Source: an uncultured Lachnospiraceae bacterium (lineage in GTDB: Bacteria > Bacillota > Clostridia > Lachnospirales > Lachnospiraceae). Taken from it: a stretch of 13,651 nt of DNA. The notes beneath the pieces are model-generated. The model was not told the origin of the DNA and ran no database searches. It saw only the letters and a program-made list of their open reading frames with translations. The DNA is taken from positions 1-13,651 of the forward strand of contig CAJTVL010000101.1 in assembly GCA_910579425.1 (NCBI GenBank), read 5' to 3'. The translations under genes and the position numbers were made by a program. Each line of letters starts with the position of its first letter. The stretch's first letter is position 1. Positions 1-7,266 of the stretch are shown here, piece by piece.

Positions 1-252
1 GGCACCTCTGCCGACCTTTCCACAGCTTTGCCTGTTTGGGTACACTTCAGCCGTCCTCTCCGTGCTGTAGGCCGTGAACTTTATCCACTCGCCCAACGGG
101 GTATTAAGGGAAGCGTTTCCGGGCGTTACCCCTTCATTCCACTTCTCAGATTATCAGTTATCCTGATGTGCTCTATTTTTTTTTTTACTACACATTAGTC
201 ACAGCTTTTGTCACGTTTTCCTCGTGATTTATAGCTGTAACGTATCGCTCAC
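1..252 (-). mobile_element. 5' part of a probable group II intron (domain I), cut by window edge
   Basis: On the minus strand the helicase coding sequence ends abruptly after GACAACATGC (position 253) and is followed by GTGAGCG, close to the GTGYG start of bacterial group II introns. The next 60 bases fold into nested stems: GTTACAGCT pairs with AGCTGTGAC, and inside it TCACG pairs with CGTGA, like the first domain I stems of such introns. The stop codon that ends the reading frame (188-190) lies inside this structured RNA, and a run of 11 A follows it. ATG-C is what is left of the expected Met-Leu codon pair of the family motif VDPSVDNML, so the junction fits an insertion that splicing would repair. 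The reverse transcriptase gene and domains V/VI would lie left of the window. A different insertion or a deletion is the alternative. Confidence 0.6.
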
Positions 253-3200
253 GCATGTTGTCTACAGACGGGTCAACACCGCCCCCGCGCACAGCTTCCG
301 CCCGCTCTGCAAAAGACTTTACCATTTCTAACTGCTCCGGGCTTGGCTTTAACACCTCGTTGACATACTCCGCCTCCGGAACCGGAAGATTTAAAAGGTC
401 GGCGGTCTGGATATCCGCGCATTCCTTAAAGATGGACATTAACTCCGGCAGGTTATAAAACCGTGCAAACCTTGTCTTTGCCCGGTACCCTGTCCCTTCC
501 GGGGAAAGCTCTATGCCTGTGACTGTCTCACCGAATGCCGCCGCCCATGCGTCAAAATGCCCAAGCCCCAGCTTCTGTAAGAGGTCATACTGTAAGTAGC
601 GCATAATAGTGTAAAGCTCCACCATACTGTTCGATATGGGAGTTCCTGTTGCAAAAGTGATTCCCCTGCCGCCGGTAAGTTCGTCCATATACTGGCACTT
701 CGCAAACATATCGGAACTTTTCTGTGCGTCCGTCTGGGCTATGCCTGCAACATTTCGCATTTTCGTATATAAAAAGAGGTTTTTATAATAATGGCTCTCG
801 TCCACGAACAGCCGGTCTACGCCAAGTTCCTCAAAAGTAACAACTTTGTCCTTCCGCTCCTGGTTGTTTAATCTCTCCAGCTTTGCTTCCAGTGATTTCT
901 TTGTCCTCTCCATTTCTTTAATGGTATAGCGCTCCCCCTCCGCCGCCTTTGCGTCCGATATGGCAAGAATAATGTCACCTATCTGCCGCTCTATGACTGC
1001 GATCTGGCGTTCTATAGACAGGGGGATCTTCTCAAACTGACTATGGCCGATGATGATCCCGTCATAATCCCCTGTTGCGATACGGGAGCAGAACTTTTTC
1101 CGGTTTTCCGGTTCAAAATCCTTTTTCGTTGCCACCAGTATGTTTGCCCCCGGATAAAGCCGCAGGAAATCGCTGCCCCACTGCACTGTCAAATGGTTTG
1201 GCACTACATAAAGATTCTTTTGGGAAAGCCCCAGCCGCCTGCTCTCCATGCCTGCCGCCACCATCTCGAAGGTCTTCCCCGCACCCACGCAGTGGGCGAG
1301 CAGGGTGTTCTTCCCGTACAGGATATGGGCCACCGCATTTTTCTGGTGCGGCATCATGGTGATCTCCGGGTTCATGCCCGAAAATCGGATATGGCTGCCG
1401 TCATATTCCCGCGGACGGATACTGTTGAACAGTTCATTATAGACCCGACACATTTCCTCCCTCCGGTCAAGGTCTTTAAAGATCCACTCCTTGAAGGCTT
1501 CCCGGATCATCTCCTGCTTCTGCTGTGCAACCATGGTCTCCGCTTTATTGAGGACACGTTTTTCTCCGTCCTCTGTCCTGACTGTATCGTATATCTTGGT
1601 GTCACGCAGGTTCAGTGCGTCCTCCAGAAGACGGTAGGCGTTTGCCCTGTCCGTCCCGTAAGTGGACGTGGTTAGGGAATTCCCGCTGGAATCAAGCTTC
1701 TTGCCCGAAATGTACCACCGCCCTGTTTCCTTGGAATACTTTGCTTCAATGCTCTTTCCGAGATAGTTTTCCGGTGTCTGGAACAGTTCCCCCATAAACT
1801 GTGTGATATAGGTATCTTCCACCCATGCAGCCCCAAGCCGCACCTCGATCTCCGAAGCGTCAAGGTCTTTTGGCTGCACTTTTTCAAGATATGCCACATT
1901 CGGGGCATATTCCGGGTGGTTTTGTGCATACTGCTTTGCCTCACGCAGCTTTTCCCTGACATTGCCGGAAAGGTATTCGTCCGCAGCCTCCCATTTCTCC
2001 GTCACCGGATTTTTAAATATCACACCGGTAAGCTCCCCTGTAACCTCCTCTTCCGTTTTCCCGCAGAGCGCCGCCATAAAAGGGATATCCACCCCTGCTT
2101 TTTCCCCGATGGATACTGCAAGGGCTTCGCTGGCGGTATCCACGCTGGTGACGGGCTCCGCTTTCCGTATGGTACGTTTTGTAAAGATATCCGCTTTACG
2201 CTCTAAGTTCCCTTTCTCGTCAACAATCTCCAGCGCAGCTAAAAGGCAGTAGCTGGAATCCTGTATAAACGCCTTACGGTTGGCATTGCTGCTGATCAGC
2301 CCGTACTTTTTTGTAAAACCGTCGTACTGTTCATTTAACTTTTTCTGCAGGGTCTCCACTTCCGCATCGCTTCCGTCTTCCATCTGGCACCGGATCAGCT
2401 CCTGCGTGGTATCCCGGAGCTTTATCATGCCAAGGACACGCTCCGTGGTCTTTACGGGCAGCTCCACCCGGTTCATCCGTGAATTTTCCCGGTAATATAC
2501 CTTCCCGTCCACATCTGCGAAACTGAAATTCTTAACAGAAGGGTCGGCAGGGATAGAAGTATCTGCACCGTCCGGCATAATCTCCTCCGGCTCCCTTTCC
2601 GTGATATCCCCCTGTATATGGCGGACTGCCTCCCTTAACTGCTCTGAAAGGACTGCGCCGCTTATGGGCTTTACCGTAAGAGCCTGCTTCCCGAACTGTG
2701 TGCTTTCCATGGCAAACTTCCCAAGCACCATCTCCGGGTGTGTGGCAAAATAACTGTTTACCGTATATCCGTCCTGTGTCGTGCCAAGGTTCACCCATTC
2801 CGGCTGCTCTAACGCTGCCCTGTCCCTTTTCTGGAAAAATAAGATATCTGCCACTGTTTCCGTCCCTGCATTCCTCTGGAATGCATTCTCCGGAAGCCTT
2901 ATGGCTCCCAACAGGTCCGCACGGTTTGCGATATACTGGCGCACAGACGGATTCTGCTTATCCATCGTGCCGCTTGACGTGACCACTGCCACCACACCGC
3001 CCGGACGTACAAGGTCAAGGGATTTGGCGATAAAGTAGTCATTGATCATAAAATTAAAGCGGTCATACCGCCTGTCCGCCACCTTATACGCACCGAAAGG
3101 CACATTCCCCACTACGCAGTCAAAAAAACTGTCCGGGTACTGTGCTGCTTCAAATCCCTGAATAGAGATACGGTTTTTCTGATAAAGCTGGCCCGCGATC

Positions 3201-6200
3201 CTGCCGGAGATACTGTCAATCTCAACGCCGTACATCTTAAGTGCGCCCATTTCTTCCGGCACAAGCCCCATGAAATTTCCCGTGCCGCAGGAAGGCTCCA
3301 ACACATTCCCCTTTGTAAGCCCCATGTTCCCAAGTGCTTCATACATTGCCTTTATGACCACAGGTGGGGTATAGAACGCATTTAAGGTGGAAGCCCTTGC
3401 CTGCCGGTATTCCTCTTCCGTCAGTGTCTGCTTTAATTCCGTATATTCTGATGCCCATGAACTATTCCCTTCCTCAAAAGCCGCAGGCAGGCCGCCCCAG
3501 CCCACATACCGGGATAAAACTTCCTGTTCTTCCGGTTCGGCTGTGCGGTTTTCCGCTTCCAGCTTCTTAAGAAGAGTGATTGCCTCCATGTTGGCGCGGA
3601 ATTTCTGCTTCGGTCCGCCTGCGCCGAGGTCATCATCGGTAATGCGGAAATTGACGGGATTTAAGGATTGTGGCTGGTCTGATACCATATCCTGTGCGGG
3701 TACACTGCCGGATTGTGCCTCTATTATCCCTGCCGTCAGTTCCGGTTCCTGTGAAATTTCTTCTCCTGTATACCGATACGGTTCCCCTGCTTGCCGGGAC
3801 TGCCCCTGTTCTTCTGCATTTTCCTTACTTGGAGTATTATCCTGTTCTACCCCGATTTCTTCCCGCTGTTCTTCTGAAGCTATAGATTTCCCGCTTTTTT
3901 TCTGCTCTTTTTCCTCTGACCGTGCATTTATCTCCTGCTTTGGAACTGTCTGCTTTTCTGCCGGGGCTATTCCCATATCCATGAAATCAAATAAGGACAG
4001 CTGCACGCTGTCCCCGATCTGCATCTCTTCCTGTATGCTCTTTTTCTTTTCCGGAAAAATGGTATAAGTGCCTTCCACATATCCCTGCACATCTGCCAGC
4101 AGCCGTACCTTTTCCCTATAATCTGCGAAATCCGCCGGAAGGGCTGCCAGTGCCTGTCCCATACACTTCACGAGTGTTTCCCTTCCCTCCGGATTCCCTA
4201 AAAGGCTTTTGATATCATCCCTGTGCGCATGAGGGTATAGATTCCCCTCCCACGGGCGCATGACTCCTTCCGGGATACGGTGGTAAAAATTTGTGACACA
4301 TGTAACGATCTGCTCCTTTTCGTATTCCGGCATACGGGAAATATCTGCCGTGCTTAAATATCTGTCATTCTCGATCAGATACTTTATCCGCTTTGCCACA
4401 GCCGGCCATTTCAGCAGGACTTCCGCTTTTACGTCTTCATCTTTTCCTCTGGAAAGATGCAATCCCTTCCCGTCATGCCATACATCAGAATCTTCTGCGC
4501 TGTCATAAATTATCCCGCCGCCCCCGATCCCATATTTTTTCCAGAGGAAAGCTGCTTTTTCCTTATCCGTCCCATTCTGTATAAAATAAGAATAAATCGA
4601 CAATCTCCAATCAGAATAATTGCCTTTTGTAAAATAAGCGTCAATCTCGTCCTGCGTGATAAATGCCGGGTGTTCCTTCCATGTAAAGCCTTCCCTTGCC
4701 TGATAAGGGACTGCTTCTTTCGCACCATTCTCAGCCTGATCTAATACCACCTGCGGGGCATATTCCCCCTGCTTAAGAAGCTGGTGTATCCGCCCGCTCA
4801 CCTCTTCCCATGGCAGGAATGCTTTATAAAGCACCGTCCCGTACACGGAATCCCCTGCGGCTATCTGCATGCCAAGTTCATCATGCCAGACAGAATACTT
4901 TATGCCGCCGACTATGATCCCCCTGCCCCCGGTCCCGTACTCTCTGCGGACAAATTCCGTGTATTCCTCTTCTGTCTGGGGGAGCATAATATTATAAATG
5001 ATGCGCAGCATGCTCCCCTTCCGGTTTCCGCCTGCCCGAAGCACTTCATCAACCACGTCTGCAGGGATCGTGATCTCCCCGGCATGTAACGCCTGCATAC
5101 GCTCCTCAATCTTCCGGATCTGCTGCTCCACGGCAGGGAATCTACCCAAATCTGCGGACGCCGCGCCCTGCCTGCCGTCAGCATACACAGAAAGAGCAGG
5201 GGATTCTTCTTCCCCTGCCCCGTCTGTTCCCTGTTCAGTTTTCTCTCCGCCTAACTGTAGACCAGTTCCTGTAAGACGCTCTCCTCCGCCATGGCTGTCA
5301 GGCTGTTCATATGGGCCGCCCACGCCATCTGATCTTTGCCCTTGTCCGGTGCCGGATATTTCTTCAAAAGCCTCTCCACCAGAATCTCCATCCTCTCCGT
5401 GGCCGCTTTCTCTATTTCCACTAGATGTCCGTTCAGTTTCCCCGACAGCATCATTCCCTGGTATAAGCCCGTCCGGTTCTCCTTTAAGAACGTCTTCCGC
5501 AGCATCCCGTATTTCCCGATGGGTTCCTGCTCCTCCCCTATGGTCAGGTCCGGGATCAGATAATCCCCCTCCCAGTGGTATGTCAGTTCCATCTCCGATT
5601 CCTCCCTTCCCGCTTACGCTTTTGCGCTTTAAAGTGTTAAATTTATTATAATCCAGACTTGTACGATTTTCAAGAGCTTTTTGTTCTTCTTTTAGACAAA
5701 TCTCCTTCACCGACCGCCCGATCCCCCTAAGTACAGGTTCCGTAAAGTTGCTTGCAGCATTCCCCAAAATAGTCAGTGCCGCAAGGGAATTAAAATCCGT
5801 AATGCCCACAAAATCCTCTTCTTCAAGATATTCCATAGGGTCTAAGCCGCACCGGACAGACAGTGCATAAAAGATACTGCTTTTTAAAAGCTCCCTGAAA
5901 CTTACCCGGACAGTATCCTCCCCAAGCTCTTCCAGATAAGTCCCCTCTGCCGCATACTTAAGCCCCTGCATGGCATCTTCCAGATTCTCTTTTGCCATAC
6001 AGCCGGCAATCTCCATTAACGCCAGATTCAGGTTTCCTGCCGCTTCTTCTGTGATCTCATATGTATCTGACAGGTAAGAAAGCACTTCCGCCTCGTGCCG
6101 TTCCTCCATTTTCCACAGGACGGGTGTCCAGCCGCCCTGCACCAGACGGGTATCGGAAACGTCAAACACATATTTCAGCCTCAGCTTCGGCCCGCTGTCA

Positions 6201-6442
6201 TCGAGCAGCGCGATTCCCTTCGCACCCCGTCTTACCCACCGCCCTACTTTCTCATTCCAGTCTTCCAATGAAGCACAGGCTGCCGCGTCCTTGCGCTGGG
6301 CATGGATCAGCATCGTATCCGAAAACGGGTAGCGGTACAGCCTTGCCGCCGTATCAAGATAACCCATCCAGTCCCTCGGGGAGCTGCTGATCTTTTTTGC
6401 CTCATATTCGGCAAGATACTGGATCTCCTGTAGTCTGGTCAT
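188..6442 (-). CDS. Giant ICE methylase-helicase protein, interrupted after the first helicase lobe
   Basis: This 2084-residue frame encodes a LtrC/SNF2-type protein of conjugative elements, probably acting on element DNA in the cytoplasm. Residues about 1-105 match the conserved N-terminus of the family (LDTAARLYRYPFSDTML). Residues about 284-397 are a Gly/Asp/Arg-rich linker that overlaps tnpV. Two related modules containing GGGGII and VWHD follow near 500-560 and 636-695, then an acidic, Gln/Lys-rich linker near 820-930. An N6-methylase domain has motif I VLEPSCGTGNF (about 1044-1054) and NVPFG at about 1111 in place of NPPY. The helicase lobe has Walker A AHCVGAGKT (about 1715), DESH (about 1880) and ATGTPISNS (about 1930). 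True family sequence stops at PSVDNM (residue 2063); the last 21 residues are read from the probable intron, so motifs IV-VI are absent unless the RNA is spliced. The ATG at 6442 has GAGGAGG 8 bases upstream. Confidence 0.85.
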   Translation of the reverse strand: MTRLQEIQYLAEYEAKKISSSPRDWMGYLDTAARLYRYPFSDTMLIHAQRKDAAACASLEDWNEKVGRWVRRGAKGIALLDDSGPKLRLKYVFDVSDTRLVQGGWTPVLWKMEERHEAEVLSYLSDTYEITEEAAGNLNLALMEIAGCMAKENLEDAMQGLKYAAEGTYLEELGEDTVRVSFRELLKSSIFYALSVRCGLDPMEYLEEEDFVGITDFNSLAALTILGNAASNFTEPVLRGIGRSVKEICLKEEQKALENRTSLDYNKFNTLKRKSVSGKGGIGDGTDIPLGGGLSDPGPDHRGGAGTHREIRDAAEDVLKGEPDGLIPGNDAVGETERTSSGNRESGHGEDGDSGGEAFEEISGTGQGQRSDGVGGPYEQPDSHGGGERLTGTGLQLGGEKTEQGTDGAGEEESPALSVYADGRQGAASADLGRFPAVEQQIRKIEERMQALHAGEITIPADVVDEVLRAGGNRKGSMLRIIYNIMLPQTEEEYTEFVRREYGTGGRGIIVGGIKYSVWHDELGMQIAAGDSVYGTVLYKAFLPWEEVSGRIHQLLKQGEYAPQVVLDQAENGAKEAVPYQAREGFTWKEHPAFITQDEIDAYFTKGNYSDWRLSIYSYFIQNGTDKEKAAFLWKKYGIGGGGIIYDSAEDSDVWHDGKGLHLSRGKDEDVKAEVLLKWPAVAKRIKYLIENDRYLSTADISRMPEYEKEQIVTCVTNFYHRIPEGVMRPWEGNLYPHAHRDDIKSLLGNPEGRETLVKCMGQALAALPADFADYREKVRLLADVQGYVEGTYTIFPEKKKSIQEEMQIGDSVQLSLFDFMDMGIAPAEKQTVPKQEINARSEEKEQKKSGKSIASEEQREEIGVEQDNTPSKENAEEQGQSRQAGEPYRYTGEEISQEPELTAGIIEAQSGSVPAQDMVSDQPQSLNPVNFRITDDDLGAGGPKQKFRANMEAITLLKKLEAENRTAEPEEQEVLSRYVGWGGLPAAFEEGNSSWASEYTELKQTLTEEEYRQARASTLNAFYTPPVVIKAMYEALGNMGLTKGNVLEPSCGTGNFMGLVPEEMGALKMYGVEIDSISGRIAGQLYQKNRISIQGFEAAQYPDSFFDCVVGNVPFGAYKVADRRYDRFNFMINDYFIAKSLDLVRPGGVVAVVTSSGTMDKQNPSVRQYIANRADLLGAIRLPENAFQRNAGTETVADILFFQKRDRAALEQPEWVNLGTTQDGYTVNSYFATHPEMVLGKFAMESTQFGKQALTVKPISGAVLSEQLREAVRHIQGDITEREPEEIMPDGADTSIPADPSVKNFSFADVDGKVYYRENSRMNRVELPVKTTERVLGMIKLRDTTQELIRCQMEDGSDAEVETLQKKLNEQYDGFTKKYGLISSNANRKAFIQDSSYCLLAALEIVDEKGNLERKADIFTKRTIRKAEPVTSVDTASEALAVSIGEKAGVDIPFMAALCGKTEEEVTGELTGVIFKNPVTEKWEAADEYLSGNVREKLREAKQYAQNHPEYAPNVAYLEKVQPKDLDASEIEVRLGAAWVEDTYITQFMGELFQTPENYLGKSIEAKYSKETGRWYISGKKLDSSGNSLTTSTYGTDRANAYRLLEDALNLRDTKIYDTVRTEDGEKRVLNKAETMVAQQKQEMIREAFKEWIFKDLDRREEMCRVYNELFNSIRPREYDGSHIRFSGMNPEITMMPHQKNAVAHILYGKNTLLAHCVGAGKTFEMVAAGMESRRLGLSQKNLYVVPNHLTVQWGSDFLRLYPGANILVATKKDFEPENRKKFCSRIATGDYDGIIIGHSQFEKIPLSIERQIAVIERQIGDIILAISDAKAAEGERYTIKEMERTKKSLEAKLERLNNQERKDKVVTFEELGVDRLFVDESHYYKNLFLYTKMRNVAGIAQTDAQKSSDMFAKCQYMDELTGGRGITFATGTPISNSMVELYTIMRYLQYDLLQKLGLGHFDAWAAAFGETVTGIELSPEGTGYRAKTRFARFYNLPELMSIFKECADIQTADLLNLPVPEAEYVNEVLKPSPEQLEMVKSFAERAEAVRGGGVDPSVDNMRERYVTAINHEENVTKAVTNV
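5251..5592 (-). CDS. tnpV: TnpV-family transposon protein, nested in the giant gene in another frame
   Basis: The 113-residue product starts MELTYHWEGDYLIPDLTI and continues with GKYGMLRKTFLKENRTGLY, MMLSGKLNGHL and a C-terminal ELVYS. I recognise this as the TnpV family, first named in the Tn4451 mobilizable transposon and of unknown function. It is entirely contained in the giant methylase-helicase gene, shifted +1. Its ATG has a perfect GGAGG 8 bases upstream, within the host codons, and the frame is open to its own TAG. Over the same span the host frame gives only a Gly/Asp/Arg/Ser-rich linker, so the TnpV frame looks like the constrained one. It is soluble, with no membrane segment or signal peptide and probably mostly helical in its second half. 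Length is normal for the family. The main doubt is whether it is translated in this context. Confidence 0.75.
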   Translation of the reverse strand: MELTYHWEGDYLIPDLTIGEEQEPIGKYGMLRKTFLKENRTGLYQGMMLSGKLNGHLVEIEKAATERMEILVERLLKKYPAPDKGKDQMAWAAHMNSLTAMAEESVLQELVYS

Positions 6443-6472
6443 GGTAAAATCCTCCTCTCTGCAATAAAAATA

Positions 6473-6501
6473 GAGCGTATAGACAAAATTTCTATACGCT
6501 C
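6473..6501 (-). terminator. Intrinsic terminator after the methyltransferase gene, just before the helicase start
   Basis: A perfect 11-bp inverted repeat (GAGCGTATAGA / TCTATACGCTC) with a 7-base loop is followed on the minus strand by TATTTTTATT. It lies 67 bases downstream of the methyltransferase stop and about 30 bases upstream of the helicase ATG. It could end the methyltransferase transcript or act as an attenuator in the leader of the giant gene. Confidence 0.65.
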
Positions 6502-6525
6502 AAACGCTGTGCTACTTATTCAGTT

Positions 6526-7223
6526 GTGATTGTGGTAATGGTTGTTTAGGCAGACGGGGAATTGTTATTACTTTTTAGCTTTAAGAAACAATCCTATATC
6601 TTTTCTATAAACCTGTACTGTTTTAAATCCAGAATGATAAAAAAATGTCTCTAACTCTTTTGGGCTGTATACCCTCACATCTCCACTTTTTGAAAAGGGA
6701 AACCAAAATTTATTTGCAAAAAATCTAAGTACAGCTCCAAAGTTAGGGTCAGCTATATACACTGTACCGTCTTTCTTTAAAACTCTTTTACACTCATTTA
6801 CAAATCCCTGTGGATTATCAAAATGATGAAATGCACAACATATCGTTATAATATCAATACTTTCATTGCTCCATTCAAGAGGATAACATGGCTTTACCTC
6901 AAAATTCATATCAGGATAACGCATTTTTGCAACATGAATCATTTTCTCTGATACATCTATTCCATTTGCATGAATTTTTGCTCTCTTCGATAATTCCCTC
7001 AATAGAGTTCCATTTCCACATGCAACATCAAGAACAATATCACCTTCGCTCAAATCTATTGTATTAGATAGTTCTTTAATATGAAATTTGGTATATTGTC
7101 CTTCTTTCGATGTATCATATTCAGATGCTATTTTATTGTACGCAATTCTTGATTCTTCTGTTTTGTTCTTCATGTCATTTCCTCAAATCCAGATTTGTAT
7201 CGCTAATAGAATACCACAATCAC
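6526..7223. repeat. 12-bp inverted repeat flanking the methyltransferase gene
   Basis: GTGATTGTGGTA at 6526-6537 is repeated exactly in inverted orientation as TACCACAATCAC at 7212-7223, with the methyltransferase gene between. No transposase, longer terminal repeat or target duplication is visible, so a relation to mobility is only a possibility, and chance is not excluded. Confidence 0.4.
6568..7173 (-). CDS. Class I SAM-dependent methyltransferase (UbiE-like fold), cargo gene
   Basis: This 201-residue protein has the Rossmann-type methyltransferase fold of the Methyltransf_11/25 group. Motif I is VLDVACGNG (residues about 47-55), the acidic end of strand 2 is NGIDVSEKM (about 70-78), and the post-motif segment ICCAFHHFDNPQGF follows near 111-124. 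RVLKKDGTVYIADP is the usual later strand. No membrane segment is visible. The substrate cannot be read from sequence: small molecules, including antibiotics, quinones or a peptide, are all possible. The ATG at 7173 has GAGG 7 bases upstream. The gene is visibly more AT-rich than topB and the helicase gene on either side and is not a usual member of this pair, so I infer it was acquired later. A 12-bp inverted repeat flanks it (6526-6537 and 7212-7223), and a hairpin terminator follows it. Confidence 0.85.
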   Translation of the reverse strand: MKNKTEESRIAYNKIASEYDTSKEGQYTKFHIKELSNTIDLSEGDIVLDVACGNGTLLRELSKRAKIHANGIDVSEKMIHVAKMRYPDMNFEVKPCYPLEWSNESIDIITICCAFHHFDNPQGFVNECKRVLKKDGTVYIADPNFGAVLRFFANKFWFPFSKSGDVRVYSPKELETFFYHSGFKTVQVYRKDIGLFLKAKK

Positions 7224-7266
7224 TCTCATATTTCTATCAAACTTTCATTAAATAATATTCTCTCTA

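Noticed and set aside
1043..1675. Plus-strand open frame of 210 codons
   Set aside because: Antisense to the helicase lobe with Walker A; no recognisable domain or ribosome binding site.
1672..1962. Minus-strand 96-codon frame inside the giant gene
   Set aside because: Unlike tnpV it has no Shine-Dalgarno, no family resemblance, and the host frame here encodes ordinary protein sequence.
3387..4067. Plus-strand open frame of 226 codons
   Set aside because: It is antisense to the conserved methylase-linker part of the giant gene, is Ser/Cys/Pro-rich without family character, and has no Shine-Dalgarno.
4998..5651. Plus-strand open frame of 217 codons
   Set aside because: It is a Pro/Ser-rich antisense of the GC-biased region where the giant gene and tnpV overlap; its length is explained by two coding frames on the opposite strand.
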